A stretch of 64,000 nucleotides of DNA from Pseudomonas sp. Irchel 3E13 (lineage in GTDB: Bacteria > Pseudomonadota > Gammaproteobacteria > Pseudomonadales > Pseudomonadaceae): positions 1 through 64,000 of the forward strand of contig NZ_FYDX01000026.1 of assembly GCF_900187455.1 (NCBI RefSeq), given 5' to 3'. The position numbers were made by a program, and so were the translations under genes. Below are positions 45,522-54,560 of this stretch, in pieces (within the stretch, counting starts at the first letter, position 1; each line of letters starts with the position of its first letter). The notes under the pieces were generated by a model that saw nothing but the letters and a program-made list of their open reading frames with translations, searched no databases and was not told where the DNA came from.

Positions 45522-45839
45522 ATGAAAAAGCCCGTCCCCGATCCCCCGACCCTCGAACTCACCCGCGTGTTGACCTGCCCGGTCCCGTTCGGCCCGACCG
45601 ATTTCCATGGCAATCCGATGTTCATCGCCCGCGAAGGCATCTGTGCCGAAGACGCGCTGGTCCATGTCAGCCAGATACTCAACAGTGTCCAGGCCTTCGC
45701 CCACGACAGCGCCGAATACTTGTGCTTGAACGACCAGGCGATGGCACTGGGGATCGCCCAGCAGGCGGAGATGGCGAAAGCGCTGGTGGATGCGGTGCTG
45801 GCGGGCGTCACGCGTAGTGGTAGCGGCAGGCCAGGATAG
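45522..45839 (+). CDS. Small DUF6124-like Pseudomonas protein
   Basis: 105 residues, ATG 45522 after GGAGTTGC. The pattern FHGNPMFIAREGICAEDALVHVSQILNSVQAFAHDSA, then a helix LNDQAMALGIAQQAEMAKALVDAVL, fits the small helical DUF6124/DUF3077 family, function unknown. The last ten codons lie over the antisense end of yoeB, so the natural C-terminus may have been replaced when the toxin-antitoxin pair arrived. Confidence 0.65.
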   Translation: MKKPVPDPPTLELTRVLTCPVPFGPTDFHGNPMFIAREGICAEDALVHVSQILNSVQAFAHDSAEYLCLNDQAMALGIAQQAEMAKALVDAVLAGVTRSGSGRPG

Positions 45840-46116
45840 TCAGCGTTCCCGCTTCATAGAGATAGATCAGGCGATGCTCTATGGTGATTCGGCGGGAGTG
45901 ATAGCCGCTCAGGTCGCCCTTGAGTGCTTCAGGCTTGCCCGAGCCGGAAAAAGGCGTTCGCAAGCACTCCAGAATCAGTCGATCTATCACTGCGGATATT
46001 GCCTCGTCACTGGCCTTCCAATGCTGGTAGTCCTTCCAGCCATTGGGGGTGAAAGAGACTGAAACGTTGTGGCGGGCTTCTTGTTTATTGCGCTGTTTAG
46101 TCTTCTGTTGGGACAT
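45808..46116 (-). CDS. yoeB: Type II toxin, YoeB/Txe-like mRNA endonuclease
   Basis: 102 residues. VSFTPNGWKDYQHW, the basic core SGYHSRRITIEHRLIY and the terminal CRYHYA match YoeB, including the C-terminal His-Tyr needed for ribosome-dependent mRNA cleavage. An N-terminal extension of about 15 basic residues (MSQQKTKQRNKQEARHN) is longer than in E. coli. Start overlaps the antitoxin gene by 20 bases. Confidence 0.9.
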   Translation of the reverse strand: MSQQKTKQRNKQEARHNVSVSFTPNGWKDYQHWKASDEAISAVIDRLILECLRTPFSGSGKPEALKGDLSGYHSRRITIEHRLIYLYEAGTLTILACRYHYA

Positions 46117-46366
46117 TCAATGACATCTCCTGCGTGAAGACCTTTCCAGCTTTATGTTGCGCAATGGACTCGCGCAGCCATGCCGCATTCTTCTCGTTAC
46201 CAAGGAGGTAGACGGTTTCCGCCATCGAGTTGTAATCCTCAAGGGACATGACCACTACAGGTTCACCGCGTTGGCGGGTAATCACCGCCGGCTCGTGATC
46301 CCGGCAAACGTCATCCATGGTCTGTTTCAAATTGGCACGTGCCTCGCTGAAAGTAAGAATCTGCAT
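46097..46366 (-). CDS. yefM: Type II antitoxin, YefM/PhD family
   Basis: 89 residues, beginning MQILTFSEARANLKQTMDDV with EPAVITRQRGEPVVVMSLEDYNSM, the standard YefM DNA-binding fold. The C-terminal half should bind and inhibit YoeB. The pair usually represses its own promoter, here expected in 46367-46474. Confidence 0.93.
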   Translation of the reverse strand: MQILTFSEARANLKQTMDDVCRDHEPAVITRQRGEPVVVMSLEDYNSMAETVYLLGNEKNAAWLRESIAQHKAGKVFTQEMSLNVPTED

Positions 46367-46474
46367 GATGTGATTTCCGTAGGAGAGCAGGCGGGGATGA
46401 ACTGAGAGCGAATCATGGTACAGAGCATTGTACGCATCAAGGTCGATTCGTCTGAAGTTACCCAGGCACAGTTC

Positions 46475-47130
46475 TTACTGCTGCCCCGCCGGCCGATACT
46501 GCAACGCCTCCGCGAGATGCTCCCGGCGAATATCCCTGGCTTCCTCCAGGTCCGCCAAGGTCCTCGCCACCTTGAGCAAGCGATGCGCGGCGCGCAGTGA
46601 AAGGGTCAGCCGCTCGCACGCATTCTCCAGCCAGCGCTCGTCCTCTGTGGATAACCCGCAGTGCCGGCGCAGGCCGGGCAGATCGAGGAAGGCGTTGGCA
46701 CATCCCTGTCGGCGCTGCTGACGTTCGCGGGTGATGGCGACTTGATGGGCGAGGGTGGCGCTGTCGGGGCCGTTGTCGGTGGTGGGTGAGAGGGCGGTGG
46801 CTTCCCGGGCGACGGTGAGGTGCAGGTCGATGCGGTCGAGCAGCGGGCCGGAGAGTTTGTTGCGGTAGCGCTGGATCATTTCGCTGCTGCAACGGCAGCG
46901 GCCAGTGGGGTCGCCGAGATATCCACAGGGGCAAGGGTTCATCGCCGCGACCAGTTGAAAGCGTGCCGGAAAGCGTACCCGGTCCCGCGCCCGCGCCACC
47001 ACGATCTCGCCTGATTCCAGAGGCTCGCGAAGCACCTCCAGCACGCGGCGCTCGAACTCGGGGAGTTCATCGAGAAACAGGACGCCGTGATGGGCGAGGG
47101 TGATTTCGCCCGGGGTCGGGCGCGAACCAC
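46475..47130 (-). pseudogene. comM: 3' part of comM (yifB), split by the Tn7-like transposon
   Basis: The last 218 codons of a Mg-chelatase-like AAA ATPase, with RPTPGEITLAHHGVLFLDEL (Walker B), MNPCPCGYLGDPTGRCRC and a C-terminal helical domain. ComM is a hexameric branch-migration helicase that helps integrate DNA during transformation. Coding similarity begins exactly at the transposon boundary; upstream codons in the open frame are transposon sequence. The 5' half is not in this window. The cell likely lacks a normal ComM unless another copy exists. Confidence 0.9.
47126..47130. repeat. Probable 5-bp target duplication ACCAC, one copy visible
   Basis: ACCAC directly precedes the transposon end TGTAAGACC. 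Tn7-like elements duplicate 5 bp. AbaR/Tn6022 islands in Acinetobacter comM are flanked by ACCGC, the same codons. The second copy lies outside the window. Confidence 0.6.
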
Positions 47131-47188
47131 TGTAAGACCTATCAGAAAATGCTAAAAACTCACCAAATACATTGGAATTTGAGAAATC

Positions 47189-47851
47189 ATGGACTCTTTC
47201 GGGAAGCCAGTCCGTCAAATCAGCCGTACGTCTCGCGGCGTTACGGGGTCGGTGCCCAAAATGGGTAGGTACGAATCGACCTTGGAGCGAGACATGATGG
47301 AGCTCATCCGCTTTGATCGGCGGGTAAGGCTGTTCAGTCCGCAGCCTTTGACTGTCAGCTACCGCGATGAGAAGGGCAACGCTCGCTCGTATACGCCAGA
47401 TGGGTTGATCCAATTTCAGCATCTTGATCCTCCCGAGCCTTCAATTCTTTATGAAGTGAAGTTTCGAGAGGACTTCCGCGCCGCATGGCGCACCTACCTG
47501 CCTAAATTTCGGGCAGCAAAGGCGTACTGCAAGGAAAAGGGCTGGATATTCCGGGTTTACACCGAGGTGGAAATTCGAACCGTCTACCTTGCGAATGTGA
47601 AGTTTCTATGGCCGTACATCGCTCGCAAGGTTGATCCCGTGATGAGGGACCACATCCTCAATGTGCTTTGGGATCTGGGTGAGGCTGACCCCGACTTCCT
47701 CCTGCATGCGCTGTCTTCAGATCCCAAAGGTCGGGCGCTTTTGATCCCAACTCTCTGGCATATGCTCGCCACCGGCGATATTGGCTGTGACCTGGATCTG
47801 AAGCTCACCATGAACTCGCGAATTTGGCCGATGAAAGAGGCTCAGTCATGA
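47189..47851 (+). CDS. tnsA: TnsA-like transposon endonuclease
   Basis: 220 residues with an N-terminal restriction-endonuclease fold: E33 in TLERDMME, D71 in SYTPDGLI and E89/K91 in LYEVKFRE make the E-D-ExK site. A C-terminal winged-helix part follows (DHILNVLWDLGEADPDFLL...). TnsA cuts the 5' ends so that transposition is cut-and-paste; with TnsB it forms the heteromeric transposase. Its last bases overlap tnsB (ATGA). Confidence 0.9.
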   Translation: MDSFGKPVRQISRTSRGVTGSVPKMGRYESTLERDMMELIRFDRRVRLFSPQPLTVSYRDEKGNARSYTPDGLIQFQHLDPPEPSILYEVKFREDFRAAWRTYLPKFRAAKAYCKEKGWIFRVYTEVEIRTVYLANVKFLWPYIARKVDPVMRDHILNVLWDLGEADPDFLLHALSSDPKGRALLIPTLWHMLATGDIGCDLDLKLTMNSRIWPMKEAQS

Positions 47852-49713
47852 AAACGATTCGCCCTGGCAGCTTGGCCTATTGGCGAAACCAAGCCTGCAT
47901 TGTCTTGGAACTCAAAGGCTTGCTAGAGGCTGTTGTCCGCATGGCCGAAGATCAGTCAACGCAGATTGTTCGTGCTGCTGAGCTGCGAGCTTCTCCGGTG
48001 GCCGAGTCCACTCTCACCGCTAAACATATTTTCGCTGAGGATCGCGATTGGGCCGAAGCAGTTGAACGTCATAAGCTCATTCAGCCGTTGCTGGTGGATG
48101 GCCGGAAAAGCCTGGAAGAAGTGCAGGCTGCTGCTGAAGCATCAGGTAGAAGCGTCTCGACGATCTACCGATGGATCAAGCGGTTTGAGGAAACGGGGCT
48201 GGTTTCTTCGCTGCTGCGTTCGGCCAGGCAGGACAAGGGACAGTTTCGTCTGGACCAGGAGTTGGAAGATGTCATCAAGAGGTGGATTGAGACCGCTTAC
48301 CTGGTTGAAGAGCGGCCGTCCGTCAAGAAGCTGCATGACGATATTAAAACCGAGTGTGAAGAAATCGGTTTACAGCCTCCGCATATCAACACAATTCACC
48401 AGCGGGTCAGGGGTATTGATGAGCAAGAGCGGCACAAAAAACGGCTGGGTCCTAGGTCTGCAAAAGACAAGTATCGACCTTTGAGAGGATCCTTCCCTAC
48501 GACGGACGTTCCTAACTCAGTAGTGCAGATTGACCACACCCCTGTGGACGTGATCATCGTCGACGAGGTCGATCGTCTTCCTATTGGTCGACCAAACCTC
48601 ACCATGAGTATCGACGTGCACACGCGCATGATCGGTGGATTCTTCTTTTCTTTAGACCCGGTTGGGGCGAACTCCGCGGCACTCTGCATCGCTCATGCCG
48701 TGATGCAAAAGAGCTACTGGCTAGCGGCTCGAGACATTCCCGCAGAGTGGCCTGTCTATGGCCTGATGCAGAAAATCCACGTGGATAACGCGAAAGAATT
48801 CAGGGGCCGTGCCCTTACCCGTGGATGTGATGAATACGGGATCATCTTGGAAAACCGGCCTAGGAAACAGCCGAATTATGGCCCGCACATCGAGCGTGCA
48901 TTCCGGACCTTCATGGCCAAAGGTCACCAACTGCCAGGGACCACGTTCTCCAACACCCTCGACAAGCTCGATTACGACTCTGAGGGCAAGGCGTGTATGA
49001 CGCTGAAGGAGCTTGAGTTGTGGTTCACGATCTTCGTTGTTTATGTCTACCACAACGAACCGCACAAGGGGCTTGGTGGTATTTCACCGATCAACTATTA
49101 CAGTCAGTGCGTGCACGGTACGCCGGACAAGCCTGGCGTGGGACTGCCTGAACCCATAGAGAACGAAGAAAAATTCCGGCTGGATTTTACTCCCTACTTC
49201 TTGAGGACCGTCCAACGTCACGGCGCGAAGATTGATGGTATTCACTACTACGCCCCAGTCTTACGTAGCCGCATCGTTGAAAAAGGGGATAACGGAAAGG
49301 GGCGTACATTCATTTTCGTTCAGGACCCTCGAGACATCAGCGTCGTTTACTTTCTTGACCCTGACGAAAAAATTTATCATCCGATCCCGTACTTCAATTC
49401 CAGTCATCCTCCTATCAGCGTCTGGGAGCTGCGCGAAGTGACACGGCGCATCCTTGAGGCACCAGGCGGCAAAGTCAACGAAGCCGCGATTTTCGAAGGC
49501 GTGCGCCGCATGCGTGCTGTTGAAAAGGAAGCCATCGAGAAGACTCGATTGGCTAAAAAAGCTCGCTCCTCTGAGAAGCGAAAGCGGCGCATGGCCGAAA
49601 GGCGAAAAGGGTGGGCGGGTGTTCATACTGTACCCGAACCGAAATCTGTGTCTGAGCCAGTGGTGGTCTCTCCAGATGCCGTCGAGCCCTATGACGAAAT
49701 CGAGATAGGTTGA
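47848..49713 (+). CDS. tnsB: TnsB-like DDE transposase
   Basis: About 621 residues. Winged-helix and HTH regions at about 80-190 (SGRSVSTIYRWIKRFEE) bind the transposon ends. The rve-fold catalytic core has D near 228 (VQIDHTPVDVIIVDE), D near 312 (IHVDNAKEF) and E near 348 (GPHIERAFR). A basic C-terminal tail (KKARSSEKRKRRMAERRKG) may contact TnsC. ATG 47848 overlaps the tnsA stop, which decides the start over the earlier TTG at 47824. Confidence 0.93.
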   Translation: MKTIRPGSLAYWRNQACIVLELKGLLEAVVRMAEDQSTQIVRAAELRASPVAESTLTAKHIFAEDRDWAEAVERHKLIQPLLVDGRKSLEEVQAAAEASGRSVSTIYRWIKRFEETGLVSSLLRSARQDKGQFRLDQELEDVIKRWIETAYLVEERPSVKKLHDDIKTECEEIGLQPPHINTIHQRVRGIDEQERHKKRLGPRSAKDKYRPLRGSFPTTDVPNSVVQIDHTPVDVIIVDEVDRLPIGRPNLTMSIDVHTRMIGGFFFSLDPVGANSAALCIAHAVMQKSYWLAARDIPAEWPVYGLMQKIHVDNAKEFRGRALTRGCDEYGIILENRPRKQPNYGPHIERAFRTFMAKGHQLPGTTFSNTLDKLDYDSEGKACMTLKELELWFTIFVVYVYHNEPHKGLGGISPINYYSQCVHGTPDKPGVGLPEPIENEEKFRLDFTPYFLRTVQRHGAKIDGIHYYAPVLRSRIVEKGDNGKGRTFIFVQDPRDISVVYFLDPDEKIYHPIPYFNSSHPPISVWELREVTRRILEAPGGKVNEAAIFEGVRRMRAVEKEAIEKTRLAKKARSSEKRKRRMAERRKGWAGVHTVPEPKSVSEPVVVSPDAVEPYDEIEIG

Positions 49714-49717
49714 TGCC

Positions 49718-50611
49718 ATGAGCGACTTCGAACACCTAGTGGAATCGCTTGCCGAAAGCTGCCGACAAATGAGCGACTCGGAGCGAATTGATCAACTCAT
49801 GGTTCCTAGATGGTTGGGATACCCTCGCGCCAAAGAGATCGATACGAAGCTTGAGTGGCTCTTCACCCATCCAAGGGTCACTCGGATGCCGAACATGTTG
49901 TTGATAGGCCGCACCAACAATGGGAAAAGCGGGCTGGTTGGACGCTTCGCTGCTCGGCATCTCCCCTCTGACAATCCGGGGGGAGAGAACATCATTGTTC
50001 CGGTGCTCTTGATTCAAACCCCACCAAAGCCTACCGAGGCAGGTTTGTACACCGAGATCATCCAGCCATTGCTGAAGCGACTTCCTCACGGAACCGTTGC
50101 TGACAAACGCGCGAGGACGGTTGAGATACTCAGGAAGGTACAGCTCAAGGTTCTTATCCTCGATGAGATGCACAACATGCTTTCCCTCACAGCGCCTGCG
50201 CAGCGTGAGTTTCTGAACGCCGTTAAGTACCTAACCAATCAGCTTAGGATATCCATAGTCGGTGTCGGTGACGATACGCTGATCAGTGCGGTGAGCATTG
50301 ATGCCCAGATCCAGAATCGGTTCCCATCCGAGATCCTCCCACGATGGAAGGTGGGGTCTGAATTCAACCGGCTGCTTGCTTCGTTTGAAAAAGTCTTGCC
50401 GTTGCGAAACGCTTCTGGCTTGGTTGAGCCGATGATGGCCATGAAATTGGCGGCCTTGTGCGAGGGAACAATTGGCGAGCTGTCGGAGCTGCTGAACAAA
50501 GCTTGCACCTATGCGATCAAGGGTGGCCAAGAACAGATTACGACTGACGTGTTGAACAAGTGTGGGTACATACCACCGTCTGAACGAAAGAGGTTGACCG
50601 CGGAGATATAG
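49718..50611 (+). CDS. tnsC: TnsC/TniB-like AAA+ transposition regulator
   Basis: 297 residues. Walker A is LLIGRTNNGKSGL (Lys70), Walker B is VLILDEMHNML, and a sensor/arginine region is QIQNRFPSEILPRW. It polymerises on target DNA with ATP and links TniQ to the transposase. It starts four bases after tnsB. Confidence 0.92.
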   Translation: MSDFEHLVESLAESCRQMSDSERIDQLMVPRWLGYPRAKEIDTKLEWLFTHPRVTRMPNMLLIGRTNNGKSGLVGRFAARHLPSDNPGGENIIVPVLLIQTPPKPTEAGLYTEIIQPLLKRLPHGTVADKRARTVEILRKVQLKVLILDEMHNMLSLTAPAQREFLNAVKYLTNQLRISIVGVGDDTLISAVSIDAQIQNRFPSEILPRWKVGSEFNRLLASFEKVLPLRNASGLVEPMMAMKLAALCEGTIGELSELLNKACTYAIKGGQEQITTDVLNKCGYIPPSERKRLTAEI

Positions 50612-51739
50612 ATGCTGCCCATCCATCCGCAGCCTAAGCAGGGCGAAATCCTTTCCTCCTGGTTGGTGCGGTTGGCCTTTTCAAATGGCTTTCCCTTGCA
50701 CACATTCTTCAACAGTTTGCTGGGGTACAAGGGCGCCATTTGGACGCGGGACATTGATCGACATCCATCAGAGCAATTTCTCCAACTGGTCAATGAGCAA
50801 ACACAGCAGCCGCTCTCAGTGCTTCGTAGCATGACGCTGAGCGCTTATGAAGGGACGTATTTTCCGGAACTGCCTTTGCATGGAGACGTTACCTGGCTAC
50901 TGGCGTTAGGTGTCTATCATCGAGACCACAAACGTGCTGGAGTGCAGTACTGCCCGTTGTGCCTGAAAACAGATTCAACCCCCTACTACCGCATGTTGTG
51001 GCGCATTGCGTCCACAGTGATTTGCCCCGTGCACTACTGCGCGATGGAGGATGACTGCCCTCGGTGTCATGCGCCGGTGATGTTCCATCGTCATGGCATT
51101 GGCAGGCACAAAATTCCCTACGTCGAGGATCTCCGCCATTGTTATCAATGCTCTCTTGATTTGGGTGGCGTAAGTCCACGACAACCTGAATGGCCGGACT
51201 GCCACTCGCTGAGTTTTATCACCACATTGATCGCCCATCCCGAGCTCTCGCCCTGGAGGTATCTGCACATTAATGCGCAGTGCAGCATTCCATTTTTCAT
51301 CGGGCTCAGAGCAATACTGAGGTTGCTGAACTGCAGATATGGGCCCAGGTTTGAACCAATTTTTTGTGGTGAGCTCGGTACGCCGGCGTTGCCTCCGTCC
51401 AGGCAGGACTTCGAGTATCTACGCAGCGAACGTAGGCTCACCTTAATGCTGCGTGCGGCTTGGCTGCTTCAAGAATGGCCAGACCGATTTATCGAAGCCT
51501 GTCACGTTGCGCATCTGTCGCGTAGCAGAATCACGGAATACCCAGATCTGCTGCCGTTCTGGCTAGAGGAGGCGATTTCTCGGCTCGATCAACGAATCTA
51601 TTCGCCCAATCAGCAGGAGGTCCTTGCTGCGGCCGCTTACCTGGTCAGGAAAGGCGAGCAAGTGAGTTGGGAAGCCCTAGGTGAGTTGTTTGGTGTGCAG
51701 AGAGATTGGGCGAAGCGGTTGATGAAAATGACGCGCTAA
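50612..51739 (+). CDS. tniQ: TniQ/TnsD-family target selector
   Basis: 375 residues. The TniQ opening GEILSSWLVRLAFSNG is followed by zinc ribbons CPLCLKTD...CPVHYCAMEDDCPRCHAP and C-x-x-C in HCYQCSLD. The C-terminus has an HTH-like end. TnsD-type TniQ proteins recognise the chromosomal attachment site; here the site occupied is comM, so this protein probably reads comM. Its ATG follows the tnsC stop directly. Confidence 0.9.
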   Translation: MLPIHPQPKQGEILSSWLVRLAFSNGFPLHTFFNSLLGYKGAIWTRDIDRHPSEQFLQLVNEQTQQPLSVLRSMTLSAYEGTYFPELPLHGDVTWLLALGVYHRDHKRAGVQYCPLCLKTDSTPYYRMLWRIASTVICPVHYCAMEDDCPRCHAPVMFHRHGIGRHKIPYVEDLRHCYQCSLDLGGVSPRQPEWPDCHSLSFITTLIAHPELSPWRYLHINAQCSIPFFIGLRAILRLLNCRYGPRFEPIFCGELGTPALPPSRQDFEYLRSERRLTLMLRAAWLLQEWPDRFIEACHVAHLSRSRITEYPDLLPFWLEEAISRLDQRIYSPNQQEVLAAAAYLVRKGEQVSWEALGELFGVQRDWAKRLMKMTR

Positions 51740-51856
51740 GTGCTACCTGCAGCGTGATGGCTTGAGCTTCCCGATAAAATTTTACTTTGAGGGTGGCTTG
51801 TGGCCATTACGCGGCTAGTCTTGCATGAATCTGTTGCCGGCTTGAAGGGGGGGGAG

Positions 51857-53575
51857 ATGGCGACATTTATTCATGCTTGTAAACCAGTCGGGCACTTCCT
51901 CGGTGCCATCAGCTTATTTATGCTCGGTGGGACCCATCTTGCCGCAGCTCAGTACCCTCCCGCTCCGGACCTAGCAAGTCTTCCTGCTTGGGCTCAAGAG
52001 AAGGCAGCGCCGGTCAAGCGCGCGTTCGTTGTCGGTATTGGGGACTATAGATATGCGAAACCAGAGCATCTGGATACTCCGCAGCACGATGCAGAGCTGG
52101 TCTCTAAGGCTTTGAGACAACTGGACCCGAACGTGTCCATCATGCTCTTGACGCAACATGCCGGAGATCAACAGCCCGCAAGTGATCTGGCCAGAACTCC
52201 GTTGCTCAAGCAATTCAAAATATTTAAAGATAGTTTGCAGCCCGGCGATATAGCGATTTTATATTTTAGCGGTCACGGTATCGAGGTAGACGGTTTAAAT
52301 TATTTGGTGCCGGCAGACGCTGAACCTAGTCCAGCAGGGGACGAGACTAGCCGGTACATCAGCTTAAGCTATCTAATTCGAGAGATTCAGCAGACACGAG
52401 CTGGACTAACAGTTATTGTTCTGGATGCCTGTCGGAGTAGCCCATTTTCTTCTACAGCAGTTAGAGAAGAGCCGCTCCGACTCACGGATGCAGTACCGCC
52501 CGCCGCTATCGAAGCTATCGTGCCAAACCAATATATGGCGTCAGGGGCTCGGCAAAATCTGCAGCCTAAGGGATTCTTAATCTTCTTTGCGGCTCAGGCT
52601 GGGCAAGTTTCGTTTAGCCTAACTGATAGAGATGATCCACGTGATGGCAGTATCTTTACTCGAAGCCTACTTCGGTTGCTGACGACCGAGAATCAGCCCG
52701 CTTTCGAAGTGTTCGGCATGACGTCCGGTGTCGTTAGTCGCATGACCAATTTTCGGCAAAACCCACTGATCGCGAGCTATAACGCGGGGCGGGTGATGTT
52801 CATGGACAATCATAATCTAGCGAATGATGAGTTGGAAGTATGGGTCCGTACAGTAAGCAATAAGTCTGACGACCAGTTAATTGGTGCTTTAAGTGCCTTC
52901 ATAGATAGATACCCAACAGGAATATTTACTACGGCTGCTCGAGCTCGACTGAGTTTCTTGGAACCTCCACGTTTTCCTATAGAAGATTTTCAATTCGAAA
53001 GGCACGGTATAGTCCAGCAGAAAATAGATATTGGCGTGCTCGGGGGAGCGCTGAGAGTCCCCGAGTTAAGAGGGCGCATAAACACAACAGCAATCGCTCA
53101 GTATGACGTAAATGTCAGAAATATTCCGACGAAATCAAATTCAAAAGTGCTCGCAAGTATCAAGCAAGGGCAACGTGTAGCCGTCTTGGAGGACAAAGCG
53201 GCCGAAGGCTGGACGCAAGTTATGCTTGAGGACGGGACCACCGGCTATGTTGGCAGTGTCCGGCCGCAGACCATGTCTGCTGAAAGCATCAAGCTCAAAG
53301 ACCGCGACTTTCCCACTCCGAGTGACCTAGCGGTCATAGATCGTTGGGGAGATAAGTTAGGCCGGGGGCGCTCCACGATCGAGATCAACGTTGGAGTTTT
53401 CAGCGGCGAGAACGCTACTGAAGCGGCCCAAGCCGCGTTACTGCATGGTTTGCGTCTTCGAGCTCTAATCGAAGCGCAAGGGGTGTCCCCATCAAACTTG
53501 GTAATGCGGCTGGATAGTCCAGATGTTCCCCCCGACGTCGTGAGCATCAGCCTAATGACGGAGAACTCGAGATGA
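51857..53575 (+). CDS. Exported caspase-like peptidase (C14) with SH3-like domain
   Basis: About 572 residues. A signal peptide (VGHFLGAISLFMLGGTHLAAA) is followed by a caspase p20-like domain: RAFVVGIGDYRYA, the His140 loop LYFSGHGIEVDG and the Cys192 loop VIVLDACRSSPF. About 417-475 is a bacterial SH3 domain (DVNVRNIPTKSNSKVLASI, GWTQVML.DGTTGYVG). The last 100 residues include LLHGLRLRALIEAQGVSP, faintly like OmpA-type tails. I chose ATG 51857, with AAGGGGGG upstream and the signal peptide intact, over GTG 51800. It overlaps the protease gene downstream (ATGA). The catalytic pair is complete; the substrate is unknown. Confidence 0.85.
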   Translation: MATFIHACKPVGHFLGAISLFMLGGTHLAAAQYPPAPDLASLPAWAQEKAAPVKRAFVVGIGDYRYAKPEHLDTPQHDAELVSKALRQLDPNVSIMLLTQHAGDQQPASDLARTPLLKQFKIFKDSLQPGDIAILYFSGHGIEVDGLNYLVPADAEPSPAGDETSRYISLSYLIREIQQTRAGLTVIVLDACRSSPFSSTAVREEPLRLTDAVPPAAIEAIVPNQYMASGARQNLQPKGFLIFFAAQAGQVSFSLTDRDDPRDGSIFTRSLLRLLTTENQPAFEVFGMTSGVVSRMTNFRQNPLIASYNAGRVMFMDNHNLANDELEVWVRTVSNKSDDQLIGALSAFIDRYPTGIFTTAARARLSFLEPPRFPIEDFQFERHGIVQQKIDIGVLGGALRVPELRGRINTTAIAQYDVNVRNIPTKSNSKVLASIKQGQRVAVLEDKAAEGWTQVMLEDGTTGYVGSVRPQTMSAESIKLKDRDFPTPSDLAVIDRWGDKLGRGRSTIEINVGVFSGENATEAAQAALLHGLRLRALIEAQGVSPSNLVMRLDSPDVPPDVVSISLMTENSR

Positions 53576-54525
53576 TTATCCGCCAACTCTTCTTTGGGGC
53601 GATTCTGCTGATATTGCCTTTAGGCCTGTCTCAGGCTGATTGGCTCAGCACAACCTATCGGTCACCCAGCTATGAACTCATCTTGCTACAGCCCAAAATC
53701 ATCGGTGGTAGGGAGGCGAATCAAGGAGATGATCCGTGGCAAGTCGCGCTGATTCGCGGCAACAACTACGGGCCGGATCGAAGACCATTCTGCGGAGGCG
53801 TCCTAATCGCTGCCTCCTGGGTCCTAACTGCTGCTCACTGCATAGGCAAAGATGCTCGAGCGTCCCAGATCAGTGTGCTTGTGGGCTCCACTGATGTGGG
53901 GACCTATGGTGGTGCAAGGCGCATTGAGGTGAAGGCGGTCCATGTAAACCCGCTTTACCTTGCGGCAGTCCCTCCAGTTGATGACATTCCCGGTCAGCCA
54001 CCAAGACATGATCTGGCGCTATTGCAACTCGCGTCATCAGCAACTGGCAGCAACACAGACACGATTCGGATTCTGCCTCTGGAGGAGGAGGACAAAGCTC
54101 TCGCCCCTCAGAGCAATGCTAGGGTGACTGGGTGGGGGGCAACGTCTCCCGGAGCCAAAGAAGGGGTTCGTGATTTACGGACCGTGGACTTGAAGATCGT
54201 TTCCCGGGAAACGTGCAATGACATCGTTTCTTATGACGGGCGTATCCCTGACTACATGGTATGTGCGGGGTTTTCTAATCCAAAAAGTACAAACGGACAG
54301 GACTCTTGCCAAGGTGACAGTGGCGGACCACTGACCGTAAGGCTGGCTGATAACCGACGTTACCTCGCTGGAATCGTTAGTTGGGGAGAGGGCTGCGCGA
54401 TCAGGGAGCGCCCAGGTGTTTATACAACGGTCGCTCGATACAGCGCTTGGATTGCTGACTGCCAACAAGGGCGGGAGACCTGCACTACTAAAACTTCTGT
54501 CGCACTAAATACCAACGGCGAATGA
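53572..54525 (+). CDS. Exported trypsin-like serine protease (S1)
   Basis: 317 residues. A signal peptide (LFFGAILLILPLGLSQA) and a propeptide to about 42 are followed by IIGGREANQGDDPWQVAL, where cleavage after Lys42 would activate the enzyme. The triad is His89 (LTAAHC), Asp147 (RHDLALLQL) and Ser250 (CQGDSGGPL). Asp244 six residues before the serine predicts cleavage after Arg or Lys. Cysteine pairs suggest periplasmic disulphides. It overlaps the caspase gene and precedes the lipoprotein gene by 35 bases. True S1 trypsins are uncommon in pseudomonads. Confidence 0.9.
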   Translation: MIIRQLFFGAILLILPLGLSQADWLSTTYRSPSYELILLQPKIIGGREANQGDDPWQVALIRGNNYGPDRRPFCGGVLIAASWVLTAAHCIGKDARASQISVLVGSTDVGTYGGARRIEVKAVHVNPLYLAAVPPVDDIPGQPPRHDLALLQLASSATGSNTDTIRILPLEEEDKALAPQSNARVTGWGATSPGAKEGVRDLRTVDLKIVSRETCNDIVSYDGRIPDYMVCAGFSNPKSTNGQDSCQGDSGGPLTVRLADNRRYLAGIVSWGEGCAIRERPGVYTTVARYSAWIADCQQGRETCTTKTSVALNTNGE

Positions 54526-54560
54526 TAGAGCAGTTCAAATAACAATGCGGAGTCCGGACG

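Noticed and set aside
47131..47188. Exact TnsB binding repeats in the visible transposon end
   Set aside because: The 58 bases hold AT-rich partial repeats, but without the other end I cannot define a consensus, so none is annotated.
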